A DNA stretch of 13,840 nt from an uncultured PS1 clade bacterium (lineage in GTDB: Bacteria; Pseudomonadota; Gammaproteobacteria; PS1; Pseudothioglobaceae), in NCBI GenBank assembly GCA_937950605.1, contig CALFDA010000095.1, positions 1-13,840 on the forward strand, written 5' to 3'. The position numbers and the translations under genes were made by a program. Numbering within the stretch: the stretch's first letter is position 1; the number at the start of each line of letters is the position of its first letter. The notes under the pieces are model-generated. The model was not told the origin of the DNA and did no database searches. It saw nothing but the letters and a program-made list of their open reading frames with translations. Shown one piece after another: positions 1-6,863 of this stretch.

Positions 1-158
1 AGGCTGAGGGTTGTGTCCTTTTAGGGAATGCTTATAAGTACGGTAACGGCGTTAAACAAGATTACTCTCAAGCAAAACAACTTTACGGCAAGGCTTGTGA
101 TTTGGGAGTTCAACTAGGTTGTGATGGGTATAAAATATTAAACGAGAAGAGTTATTAG
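1..158 (+). CDS. Sel1-like repeat protein, C-terminal fragment (partial)
   Basis: The gene enters from the left edge. The reading frame starting at base 3 gives 51 residues before the TAG at 156-158. The pattern is a Sel1-like (TPR-related) repeat: LGNAYKYGNGVKQDYSQAKQ followed by a helix with KACDLG and a second GC-containing element, ending in YKILNEKSY. Paired cysteines about one repeat apart recall the cysteine-rich Hcp subgroup of Sel1 proteins, which are usually secreted or periplasmic and act in protein-protein contacts. The N-terminus and any signal peptide lie outside the window, so location and partners cannot be judged. It converges with rluB, with only 22 bases between the two stop codons and no obvious terminator hairpin there. 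Confidence 0.85.
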   Translation, partial: AEGCVLLGNAYKYGNGVKQDYSQAKQLYGKACDLGVQLGCDGYKILNEKSY

Positions 159-180
159 GCTTATAAATTGCACTTATAGG

Positions 181-924
181 CTAATTATTATTTTGCTGTT
201 TTAGATTAACCGCAGCTAATAACGATTTCACTTGTTTATGGCTAAGATAATCAATTTGATTTGCTCGCAGACTATTTGGCAGGCGAATTTCACCAAAACG
301 AATACGAATCAGGCGCGATACTTTAAAATTTAGCGCTTCCCACAAACGCCTTACTTCACGCTTGCGCCCTTGTTTTAAAACCACCTTATACCAACGATTA
401 GCCCCTTGCCCGCCGGCAGTAACTACATGCTTAAATTTAGCAAACCCGTCTGCTAAATCGATGCCGTCGGTGAGTTGTTTTAAATCTTGTGGCTTAACTT
501 GCCCCAACACGCGCACTGCATATTCACGCTCAATTTCAGAGCTTGGGTGCATCAACCGATTAGCCAATTCGCCATTATTTGTGAACAACAATAAGCCCGA
601 GGTGTTTAAATCTAGTCGTCCTATCATCACCCAGCGTGAAGTTTTAGGCAAAAAATCAAATGCACTTTTTCGCCCTTGTGTATCTTTATTTGAGCAAATA
701 ACCCCTGCTTGTTTATTGAGCATAATAACCTTGGTTTGTGTTTCTTGATAGCGAGTTAGATTAATTTTGCGCCCATCAATCTTAATATTATCTGTTATTT
801 TTGCTTTATCACCAAGGTTGGCGGTTTTATTGTTGATTTCAATACGTTTTTGCTCAATTAGATGCTCTACCCAACGACGAGAACCATAACCTGCACCAGC
901 AATTAATTTTTGTATTCTATCCAT
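181..924 (-). CDS. rluB: 23S rRNA pseudouridine synthase RluB-type (RsuA/RluB/E/F family)
   Basis: Probably isomerises a specific uridine of 23S rRNA (U2605 in E. coli) to pseudouridine during ribosome assembly. An N-terminal S4 RNA-binding domain (about residues 1-60, MDRIQKLIAGAGYGSRR) is followed by the catalytic domain with the family signature GRLDLNTSGLLL; Asp105 is the expected nucleophile. A later motif, QGRKREVRRLWEAL, is typical of the RsuA/RluB branch. At 247 residues it is shorter than E. coli RluB and lacks the long basic tail. The frame is open 34 codons further upstream, but the family N-terminus matches the ATG at 922-924. That start overlaps the stop of the upstream DUF4760-like gene by 8 bases (ATGGATAG), and no clear Shine-Dalgarno is visible, suggesting translational coupling. 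RluE/RluF-type specificity cannot be excluded by eye. Confidence 0.93.
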   Translation of the reverse strand: MDRIQKLIAGAGYGSRRWVEHLIEQKRIEINNKTANLGDKAKITDNIKIDGRKINLTRYQETQTKVIMLNKQAGVICSNKDTQGRKSAFDFLPKTSRWVMIGRLDLNTSGLLLFTNNGELANRLMHPSSEIEREYAVRVLGQVKPQDLKQLTDGIDLADGFAKFKHVVTAGGQGANRWYKVVLKQGRKREVRRLWEALNFKVSRLIRIRFGEIRLPNSLRANQIDYLSHKQVKSLLAAVNLKQQNNN

Positions 925-1390
925 GAAGAATATCAACAAACCTCTCGAATTCAATATAGGATTTAGGATTGCGATTTTGTTCTCTAGTTTTCTTAATAAA
1001 GGGCTTGGACTGTTTATAAATTGCAATAATCATAGATTTTTGTGATTGTTTAATCATTTCAATATCATAAATGCCTGCACTCACGCCAACGCTGATATTT
1101 TCGTAATAATTAAGTAAATTTCTAATGGCTATTGCCTCATCATCATGTTTATGTTTTGGATTAGCATAAATAGCCACATCATCGTCTTCGCTATTATGAA
1201 TTTCAAGTAGAATTTTCATTCCTTCTTTCAATAAATCATCTTCCAAATCTTGCATTAACAGCGAAATGGTCTTATCTTTTTTAGCGGTTTCTCTTTGTTT
1301 TTTAATAGACAACCATGCAACAAAAACAGCCACTATTAAAGTGGCTGTTTGTATAAATTGAAAAATTAAAGTTGTATTACTCCAATCCAT
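917..1390 (-). CDS. DUF4760-like membrane-anchored protein
   Basis: 157 residues of unknown function. One N-terminal hydrophobic segment (about residues 8-28, IFQFIQTATLIVAVFVAWLS) is followed by a basic stretch (KKQRETAKKDK), predicting a single membrane anchor with a cytoplasmic helical domain. The domain contains LLNYYENISVGVSAGIYD and ends in ERFVDILHG. This pattern (anchor, LLEI, NYYE.ISVGV..GIYD) resembles DUF4760 proteins; I recall this from family appearance and have not searched. ATG 1388-1390 has an upstream AAGAAGG at good spacing. The gene follows trpS after 78 bases with its own candidate promoter, and its end overlaps rluB by 8 bases, so the two are probably co-transcribed. An 11-bp hairpin with a T run lies inside its anchor-coding sequence. 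No link to pseudouridylation is evident. Confidence 0.8.
   Translation of the reverse strand: MDWSNTTLIFQFIQTATLIVAVFVAWLSIKKQRETAKKDKTISLLMQDLEDDLLKEGMKILLEIHNSEDDDVAIYANPKHKHDDEAIAIRNLLNYYENISVGVSAGIYDIEMIKQSQKSMIIAIYKQSKPFIKKTREQNRNPKSYIEFERFVDILHG
1324..1350 (-). terminator. Intragenic hairpin followed by T5 (terminator/attenuator-like)
   Basis: AAACAGCCAC and GTGGCTGTTT pair perfectly (10 bp, 11 with the closing A-T) around a 5-7 nt loop. On the minus strand the stem runs straight into TTTTTG. It falls within the first 22 codons of the DUF4760-like gene, so it could terminate or pause transcription entering that gene and rluB. The repeated Ala/Val/Thr codons of the membrane anchor could produce such pairing by chance. 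Confidence 0.4.
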
Positions 1391-1427
1391 TTGTGCCTTC
1401 TTTTAAAATAGCCACGCTCATCTCCTT
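1377..1427 (-). promoter_or_regulatory. Possible leader ORF with strong ribosome binding site before the DUF4760-like gene
   Basis: On the minus strand AAGGAG (1422-1427) is the best Shine-Dalgarno in this neighbourhood. It sits six bases before a GTG (1413-1415) and directly abuts an ATG (1419-1421) in the same frame. Either start reads a 12- or 14-codon ORF (VAILKEGTNGLE) ending at TAA 1377-1379, which overlaps the start of the DUF4760-like gene out of frame. It is not rich in any one amino acid. It may be a coupling leader peptide or chance. Confidence 0.25.
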
Positions 1428-1444
1428 CTTAATTTACGATTGCC

Positions 1445-1472
1445 ATTGTAGCATAGTTGTAATTTAAGTCAA
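1445..1472 (-). promoter_or_regulatory. Sigma70-like promoter for the DUF4760-like gene and rluB
   Basis: On the minus strand TTGACT (1467-1472) is followed after 16 bases by TACAAT (1445-1450). It overlaps the last codons and stop of trpS and sits about 50 bases upstream of the DUF4760-like start. It would give this gene pair transcription independent of the trpS operon. Both hexamers are 5/6 to consensus with acceptable spacing. Confidence 0.5.
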
Positions 1473-2668
1473 TAAGTAATGCCCATCGCTTCCCTAACTT
1501 CTGCCATTGTTTCTTTAGCAACATTACGCGCCTTTTGCGAACCATCATAAATAATCTGCTTAATATGGCTTGGATCAGAGTGATATTTGGCAATACGCTC
1601 TTGTATTGGCAACAATTCTGCTTGAATGCTGTCAATGATTGGTCGTTTACACTCAATGCAACCTATTTGCGCTTTTGTGCAGCCCTCTTTTACCTGATTG
1701 CAAGTTTGAGTATCCGAATACACCTGATGTAGTTGCCAAACAGGACATTTTTTTGGATTGCCTGCATCGGTTAATTTAATGCGTGCTGAATCAGTTGGCA
1801 TGCGCCTAATTTTTGCTTCAATATCGCTAGCACTATCGCGTAGAGAGATTGTATTGTTATAAGACTTGGACATCTTTTGTCCATCTAAACCCGGCATTTT
1901 TGGAGATGTAGTAAGTAAAGACTCTGGTTCGGGCAAAATAATTCTACCAACACCTTCAATATATCCCAACAGTCTTTCCCTATCCCCCAAAGTGATATTA
2001 TTTTGCTCTTTTAACAATGCTTGTGCTTTAACCAAAGCCTGAATATCGCCTTTTTCCTGATAGGCTTTGCGCAATGCTTGATAAGACTTAGATTGCTTTT
2101 TGCCCATTTTGCTAATGGCAATTTGTGCCTTTTCTTCAAAATCAGCTTCACGTCCATAAGTATAATTAAAGCGTCTTGCAACTTCACGCGTTAACTCAAC
2201 ATGTGCAACTTGGTCCTCACCCACAGGTACTAAACCTGCTTTGTAAATCAAAATATCCGCGCTTTGCAATAAAGGATAGCCCAAAAATCCATATGTTCCC
2301 AAATCTTTGGTTTTGAGTTTTTTTTGCTGATCTTTATAAGATGGCACACGCTCTAACCAAGATAGTGGCGTGGTCATTGATAACAACAAATGCAATTCTG
2401 CGTGTTCAGGGACTTTTGACTGCACAAAAATTGTTGAAGTATTAGGGTTAATGCCGACTGCTAGCCAATCGATTATCATCTCTATAACATTAGATTCAAG
2501 ATCAATTTTGTCAGAATAATGCGTAGTAAAAGCATGCCAATCTGCAACAAAAAAATACGAATTGTATTCATTTTGCAGAGATAGCCAGTTTTTTAAAACT
2601 CCATGATAATGCCCCAAATGCAGATGCCCTGTTGGTCTCATGCCCGATAAAACTCTATTTTCAACCAT
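1469..2668 (-). CDS. trpS: Tryptophanyl-tRNA synthetase
   Basis: Cytoplasmic class I aminoacyl-tRNA synthetase that charges tRNA-Trp using ATP. The HIGH-type signature is HLGH at residues 17-20 (within RPTGHLHLGHYHG) and the KMSKS loop is at 265-269 (DGQKMSKSYNN). SADILIYKAGLVPVGEDQ matches the TrpRS active-site region. At 399 residues it is longer than E. coli TrpRS (334). The extra length is a charged helical insertion around residues 185-230 between the Rossmann halves, a known long subtype of bacterial TrpRS. A cysteine-containing stretch near the C-terminus (GCTKAQIGCIECKRP) is typical of that subtype and is not a frameshift artefact. The ATG at 2666-2668 overlaps the coaX stop by 8 bases (ATGGTTGA), suggesting coupled translation. 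The motif set is complete. Confidence 0.97.
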   Translation of the reverse strand: MVENRVLSGMRPTGHLHLGHYHGVLKNWLSLQNEYNSYFFVADWHAFTTHYSDKIDLESNVIEMIIDWLAVGINPNTSTIFVQSKVPEHAELHLLLSMTTPLSWLERVPSYKDQQKKLKTKDLGTYGFLGYPLLQSADILIYKAGLVPVGEDQVAHVELTREVARRFNYTYGREADFEEKAQIAISKMGKKQSKSYQALRKAYQEKGDIQALVKAQALLKEQNNITLGDRERLLGYIEGVGRIILPEPESLLTTSPKMPGLDGQKMSKSYNNTISLRDSASDIEAKIRRMPTDSARIKLTDAGNPKKCPVWQLHQVYSDTQTCNQVKEGCTKAQIGCIECKRPIIDSIQAELLPIQERIAKYHSDPSHIKQIIYDGSQKARNVAKETMAEVREAMGITY

Positions 2669-3269
2669 ATAATACTTTTAATCCTTCTATTACTAAATTT
2701 TGATAATATTCGCCTTCTTCAATGTTGATGATTTGTTGCCCGCCACCTGTAATTAAGATTTTCCCGTCAAATGCTCCACAACGTTTTGCAATCATATCAC
2801 GCAACATGTGACGTGTGCCTAAATGCCATGACTTTTGGCTGTCTTTGCCTATAAAAGTTTTACAGGCTTGTAACCGAAAAAGCCCTGGCGCAATACCACC
2901 ATCAATGTGTCGTTTATCACGCACTTTGTCGATAGTAACAAAGGTGCCAATATCAACCAACATAAAATCTTGCTCTGGATGCCTATCATACCCTGCTACA
3001 ATCCCCAAAAAACGATCGACCCCTAACTGCGCTAAATCATAGTCAAAATACAAATCTCTATGAGGTTTAGGTTTAACAATTATGGGATTAAAAAAATATT
3101 TGATAATGTCGTGGTTTTCTACACAGGCAATAATACTAACTTGATGTTGTGGTATGACACTAGGTTGAAAATCTTGAATATTAACGCTTTTATAGCACTC
3201 ATCAATTCTCCAATCAATATTGCTACTACCAATATCAACAAACAAAGTTTTTTTATCCAATAGGGACAT
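2661..3269 (-). CDS. coaX: Type III pantothenate kinase
   Basis: Catalyses ATP-dependent phosphorylation of pantothenate, the first step of coenzyme A synthesis. It belongs to the ASKHA fold family that replaces CoaA in many bacteria. Visible motifs are the N-terminal phosphate loop VDIGSSNIDW (Asp12), LGVDRFLG with the expected catalytic Asp85, the central VDIGTFVTID, HIDGGIAPGL near residue 121-130, and a C-terminal ITGGGQ. At 202 residues it is shorter than typical family members (about 240-260), mainly through short linkers; all core motifs remain. The start ATG (3267-3269) lies inside the end of nhaD, a 17-base overlap, and its stop overlaps trpS by 8 bases, so it is locked into a coupled operon. 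The short length makes Type III the call but leaves kinetic competence untested. Confidence 0.9.
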   Translation of the reverse strand: MSLLDKKTLFVDIGSSNIDWRIDECYKSVNIQDFQPSVIPQHQVSIIACVENHDIIKYFFNPIIVKPKPHRDLYFDYDLAQLGVDRFLGIVAGYDRHPEQDFMLVDIGTFVTIDKVRDKRHIDGGIAPGLFRLQACKTFIGKDSQKSWHLGTRHMLRDMIAKRCGAFDGKILITGGGQQIINIEEGEYYQNLVIEGLKVLYG

Positions 3270-4653
3270 CTAGTAGTGATTTGTTTAAATATAGATGTGT
3301 CAAAATACTTGCTATATATCCTAGTGCAATCACTGGCATCCATTTTAGGTGTGAGACAAATGTATATATTCCTTTTGATTGCCCCATAAGCGCAACCCCC
3401 GCTGCAGAACCAATAGACAATAAACTACCCCCTACACCAGCCGTCAAAGTAACCAATAACCATTGACCCAAAGACATATCAGGATTCATTGTTAATACAG
3501 CAAACATAACAGGAATATTATCAACAATTGCAGACAATATACCGATTAATATATTAGCATAAGTTGCGCCAAGTGCTACATACATAACCTCTGATGTCAA
3601 CATCAAATAACCGATAAATCCCAAACCACCAACACTAGCAATCACCCCAAAAAAGAATAAAAGCGTATCCCATTCAGCATTAGCGATTTTTTTAAAAATA
3701 TCAAACTCATCCTCCACGGTTGAGCAAGGCAAGGATTTATGGCGTATGAAATATCCCGCAATCATTAAATAACTTAAGCCCATCATCATGCCCATCGCAG
3801 GTGGTAAGTGCAATAAATTATGGAAACTTACTGCAGTAATGATTGTTAGTGCAAATAAAACAACAATTGTAATACCGCCTGTCTTGACTGTAATTTTCCT
3901 CTCTTGAGTTGTTATAGTGTCATTTTTAATAGCAAAGTGCATAATAGTTGCAGGCACGATAAAATTGACTAGCGATGGGATAAATAAATCAAAAAATTGC
4001 TCAAATTCTACTAACCCTTTTTGCCAAACCATCAGTGTTGTAATATCGCCAAATGGGCTAAACGCACCACCTGCATTTGAGGCAACCACAATATTCACAA
4101 ACGCAACAGAAACAAAACGAACATTTGAATGACCAACCGCCAAAACAACCGCGCCCATAATCAATGCTGTAGTTAAATTGTCAGCCACTGGAGAGATAAA
4201 AAACGCCAAAAATCCTGTTATCCAAAACAACTGCCTTAAGGTAAATCCTCTATTGATTAGACGCACTTTTAACGCATCAAAAACCTGTCGTTCACGCATT
4301 GCTTCTATGTAAGTCATTGCTACTAGCAAAAATAAAAATAGCTCGGTATATTCTAAGATATTATGACGAATCGCCGCCTCTGCGGTATTCTTAATGCCGT
4401 TCGAAGCATACACAATACCGATTAAAGCCCAAATAATGCCAGCAACTAAAATAACAGGTTTAGACTTTCTAAAACAGGTGAACTCTTCTAACATCACCAA
4501 AACATAGGCAACAACAAACAATAACAAAGATGTATAACCTACCCAGTGATTGGTTAAATCCAACATATTTGCTGTGTTGTAGTCAAATGTGTCAGCAAAC
4601 ACAAAAGCAGAAAAAAGCAGTGGCAACAACGCCCACAATTTGGTTAATTTCAT
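3253..4653 (-). CDS. nhaD: NhaD-type Na+/H+ antiporter
   Basis: Inner-membrane antiporter of the ion transporter superfamily that exports Na+ (or Li+) in exchange for H+, typical of marine and halophilic bacteria. The chosen ATG at 4651-4653 gives 466 residues and begins with a cleavable-looking signal sequence (MKLTKLWALLPLLFSAFVFA, then DT), a feature known for NhaD proteins. About 12 hydrophobic helices follow. Signature elements are NHWVGY with VLVMLEEFTCFRKSKPV near the N-terminus, SPVADNLTTALIMGAVVLA, FSPFGDITTLMVWQKG, and AIVDNIPVMFAVL, the last resembling the second half-helix ion site. An upstream start at 4704 is open but would overlap ygfZ by 28 bases and spoil the signal peptide. 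The gene lies 22 bases after ygfZ and overlaps coaX by 17 bases. Confidence 0.94.
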   Translation of the reverse strand: MKLTKLWALLPLLFSAFVFADTFDYNTANMLDLTNHWVGYTSLLLFVVAYVLVMLEEFTCFRKSKPVILVAGIIWALIGIVYASNGIKNTAEAAIRHNILEYTELFLFLLVAMTYIEAMRERQVFDALKVRLINRGFTLRQLFWITGFLAFFISPVADNLTTALIMGAVVLAVGHSNVRFVSVAFVNIVVASNAGGAFSPFGDITTLMVWQKGLVEFEQFFDLFIPSLVNFIVPATIMHFAIKNDTITTQERKITVKTGGITIVVLFALTIITAVSFHNLLHLPPAMGMMMGLSYLMIAGYFIRHKSLPCSTVEDEFDIFKKIANAEWDTLLFFFGVIASVGGLGFIGYLMLTSEVMYVALGATYANILIGILSAIVDNIPVMFAVLTMNPDMSLGQWLLVTLTAGVGGSLLSIGSAAGVALMGQSKGIYTFVSHLKWMPVIALGYIASILTHLYLNKSLLDVPIG

Positions 4654-4675
4654 AATTTTTTTACAATGAGGTTTT

Positions 4676-5326
4676 TTAACAATCAGCAAAATCAACCAAT
4701 CCAAGTAGTTTGACTGCTCGACCTTTGATAAAAAGTGCTTGATTTTTCTCAGCGGTTTTAATCACACCAAAAGTCTGAGATTCTACCTGATTTAGCACTT
4801 TGCCAACAACTTTAGTTGTATCCTTTAATGTCAATTCGTCAAGTGGGGAGACTGCAAAATCACATTCAAATCGATATAATCTGCGTTTTGGTTTGCCTAA
4901 ATAATGCACCCTAGCAACAACCTCTTGCCCAGGATAACAACCTTTAGTGAAACTAACGCCCACCTCGTTAATATCTAAATTCAAATCTTGGGGGATAAAT
5001 TTTTCACTTGTTGCAAATGTTACCTGTGCATTATCAATTAGCGATGATTGATTACCAATTTCACTAAAAACCACTTTTGCATTTAGGGCAAACATTTTTA
5101 GACGATTATGCACCACTTGTTGCAAATCTGGGGCAAAATCTAGGTAAAAATCGCTCCCTCGTTTTTGTATCCAAATCAACGCAATAACACGCCCTTGATG
5201 TTGACAATAAGCATTCAACTGCCAAGTGCTATCGGTAATTTTATTAATATCGTTGGATAATTGCCCTTGCAAAAAAATCTGCGCATCTTTGCCGCTAATT
5301 TTAAGTTTAGGTGTTTTTGCTGACAT
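4676..5326 (-). CDS. ygfZ: YgfZ/GcvT-domain folate-binding protein (short form)
   Basis: Likely a tetrahydrofolate-dependent factor supporting assembly or repair of certain iron-sulfur clusters, as known for YgfZ/IBA57. The diagnostic motif KGCYPGQEVVARVHYLG carries the conserved cysteine (Cys130), which separates YgfZ from true aminomethyltransferase GcvT. The N-terminal half (LKISGKDAQIFLQGQLSNDI, then YCQHQGRVIAL) is the folate-binding GcvT fold. At 216 residues it is much shorter than E. coli YgfZ (326), with a reduced C-terminal barrel. The ATG at 5324-5326 is preferred; an upstream in-frame TTG at 5345-5347 would add seven residues. A TATAAT lies 7 bases before the ATG. It is the first gene after the hairpin terminator, so it probably heads the nhaD-coaX-trpS operon. 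Confidence 0.9.
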   Translation of the reverse strand: MSAKTPKLKISGKDAQIFLQGQLSNDINKITDSTWQLNAYCQHQGRVIALIWIQKRGSDFYLDFAPDLQQVVHNRLKMFALNAKVVFSEIGNQSSLIDNAQVTFATSEKFIPQDLNLDINEVGVSFTKGCYPGQEVVARVHYLGKPKRRLYRFECDFAVSPLDELTLKDTTKVVGKVLNQVESQTFGVIKTAEKNQALFIKGRAVKLLGLVDFADC

Positions 5327-5333
5327 GGCAAGA

Positions 5334-5339
5334 ATTATA
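5334..5339 (-). promoter_or_regulatory. Candidate -10 box immediately before ygfZ
   Basis: A perfect TATAAT on the minus strand lies 7 bases upstream of the chosen ygfZ ATG and just downstream of the terminator of the preceding gene. Transcription would begin at or next to the start codon, giving a leaderless message. I see no good -35 at 16-18 bases, so confidence is low. Confidence 0.3.
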
Positions 5340-5352
5340 CCACTCAATAGAC

Positions 5353-5382
5353 AAAAACCGAGGGGAGCGAACCTCGGTTTTT
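5353..5382 (-). terminator. Rho-independent terminator (symmetrical) after the PuuD-like gene
   Basis: AAAAACCGAGG and CCTCGGTTTTT form a perfect 11-bp stem around an 8-base loop (5364-5371). Read on the minus strand it has a CCGAGG core and ends in T5, the expected form for a terminator 23 bases after the PuuD-like stop. The flanking A/T runs make it work in either direction. Confidence 0.9.
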
Positions 5383-5404
5383 AAAAATTATCAAAATATT
5401 TGTT

Positions 5405-5986
5405 TTAGCGCCATGCAATCATAGTAAGCAACATCGGCACAGATAACATCACATTAATACTTGATGCTAATGCCGCATTTTTCTTTGCAGTTACTATTTC
5501 GTCTTCAGAAGCAGACTTTATGCCTAAGATTTTTTGCTGATTTGGCCAAATAATAAACCACACATTAAACGCCATAATAGTCCCCATCCATGTGCCAACG
5601 CCAATTATTTGAGAACCTTGTGCTAAAGTAAACGCGTTAATAATGCCGTCCATACTGCGAGTCTGCAATGCTAATAGTACAAGACCTAAAACCCAAGTCA
5701 CAGCAGCTGCCATACGAAACCACAACAAAGCTCTTGGTGCTACATATTTACCAATTGCCGCTGGACCTGGACCACCATTGTCCGCTAAAGCTTCGCCCAT
5801 TGCTGGCACTTGCACAAAATTGAAATAATACAAAAGACCAATCCACACAACTCCTGCCGCAACATGTAACCATACTAACATTGCATAATATGTCATATTG
5901 CCCACATTGATAAATGATACAAAAACAATCGCTGCAATAATAAAACCCAAAAGAATTTTGCCTGTTATTGAATTGATAAAACCCAT
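5405..5986 (-). CDS. PuuD-like (Urate_ox_N family) integral membrane protein
   Basis: 193 residues with about five membrane helices (near 9-27, 33-54, 87-107, 126-147 and 172-190). Features of the N-terminal membrane domain of PuuD-type urate hydroxylases (Urate_ox_N) are visible: MLVWLHVAAGVVWIGLLYYF with His41 in the second helix, PRALLWFRMAAAVTW, and MAFNVWFIIWPNQQKILG at about 139-155. PuuD itself carries a C-terminal cytochrome c domain; none is present, there is no CXXCH, and no purine genes are nearby, so uricolysis is not supported. Standalone proteins of this type are common in marine bacteria and often unhelpfully annotated. A role in membrane electron transfer, with histidines as possible haem ligands, is only inference. 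The ATG at 5984-5986 has AGGAG six bases upstream. It forms its own unit, divergent from mutM and ended by a strong terminator. Confidence 0.82.
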   Translation of the reverse strand: MGFINSITGKILLGFIIAAIVFVSFINVGNMTYYAMLVWLHVAAGVVWIGLLYYFNFVQVPAMGEALADNGGPGPAAIGKYVAPRALLWFRMAAAVTWVLGLVLLALQTRSMDGIINAFTLAQGSQIIGVGTWMGTIMAFNVWFIIWPNQQKILGIKSASEDEIVTAKKNAALASSINVMLSVPMLLTMIAWR

Positions 5987-6018
5987 ATCTTTCTCCTTTT
6001 ACTTTGAGGGCGGTTATT

Positions 6019-6048
6019 ATAATAGGTTATTTTGACTATTAACATCAA
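6019..6048 (-). promoter_or_regulatory. Candidate promoter for the PuuD-like gene in the divergent region
   Basis: On the minus strand TTGATG (6043-6048) and TATTAT (6019-6024) are 18 bases apart, about 30 bases before the ribosome binding site of the PuuD-like gene. The centre is the palindromic TATTATAATA, so a TATAAT is also readable toward mutM at 6018-6023, though without a good -35. The whole 67-base gap must serve both genes. Confidence 0.35.
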
Positions 6049-6053
6049 ATTTT

Positions 6054-6863
6054 ATGCCTGAATTGCCTGAAGTTGAAACCACTAAACTTGGACTTGAGAA
6101 ACTTATTGTTAATCGGACAGTTCAATGTGTGTATTTGCATCGAGATAATTTACGCTGGGATATTCCTAAACATTTAGTGATAACACTAGCTCATCAAAAA
6201 ATCAATAAAATACAACGGCGAGGCAAATATTTATTAATTAAGTTTGATGTGGGTGTTTTGATTATTCACCTAGGTATGAGCGGTTCAATCAAAGTCATAG
6301 ACCAAGACACGCCACGTAAAAAGCATGACCATTTTGAATTAGTATTTACGCATGGAAAAAGTCTACGTTTGAACGATGCTAGGAGATTTGGTGCAGTATT
6401 ATTTTCTAAAAATGGTTTGCATCCTTTGTTAGACAACTTAGGTGTTGAGCCATTAGAAGATTCGTTTGACAATCAGTATTTATATATCCATTCACGCAAA
6501 AAACAACAAAATGTCAAAGCATTTATTATGGATAGCAAAATTGTGGTCGGTGTGGGCAATATTTATGCCTGTGAAAGCTTATTTCGCGCTGGTATCAACC
6601 CTAAACGCAAAGCCGCTAACATTAGTAAAAAACGTTATATGATATTGACTCAACACATCAAAGAGATATTATCTCAGGCTATTAAAGCAGGTGGAACAAC
6701 TCTACAAGATTTTTCTTCGGTTGAGGGCGAGCCTGGGTATTTCTCGCAAACTTTGTCAGTGTATGGGCGTGAAAATAAAACATGTACACAGTGCGGTAGT
6801 AAAATAACACGTATTGTGCAAAACCAACGCTCAACCTTTTATTGTAGACAATGTCAAATATGA
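6054..6863 (+). CDS. mutM: Formamidopyrimidine-DNA glycosylase (Fpg/MutM)
   Basis: Base-excision repair enzyme that removes 8-oxoguanine and formamidopyrimidines and cleaves at the resulting abasic site. After initiator Met removal, Pro2 is the nucleophile in MPELPEVETT, with Glu3 beside it. Lys58 (RRGKYL) and the LGMSGSIKV and RRFGAVLF motifs follow. VVGVGNIYACESLFRAGINP is the helix-two-turn-helix DNA-binding region. The C-terminal zinc finger is complete, with Cys244, Cys247, Cys264 and Cys267, and Arg259 at its tip. The 269-residue length is normal. It is transcribed divergently from the PuuD-like gene across 67 bases, and its stop overlaps the start of the S24-like gene, so the two are an operon. 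Confidence 0.98.
   Translation: MPELPEVETTKLGLEKLIVNRTVQCVYLHRDNLRWDIPKHLVITLAHQKINKIQRRGKYLLIKFDVGVLIIHLGMSGSIKVIDQDTPRKKHDHFELVFTHGKSLRLNDARRFGAVLFSKNGLHPLLDNLGVEPLEDSFDNQYLYIHSRKKQQNVKAFIMDSKIVVGVGNIYACESLFRAGINPKRKAANISKKRYMILTQHIKEILSQAIKAGGTTLQDFSSVEGEPGYFSQTLSVYGRENKTCTQCGSKITRIVQNQRSTFYCRQCQI

Noticed and set aside
362..748. Plus-strand open frame of about 128 codons
   Set aside because: Shadow of the well-supported rluB coding sequence; no recognisable protein features.
1469..2668. Long TrpRS considered as a fusion or containing a foreign insertion
   Set aside because: The charged insertion and cysteine-containing tail are known features of a long bacterial TrpRS subtype.
5405..5986. 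Annotation as a functional urate hydroxylase or as NusG antiterminator
   Set aside because: Only the membrane domain type is present, with no cytochrome c motif or purine genes. A multi-helix membrane protein is not NusG.
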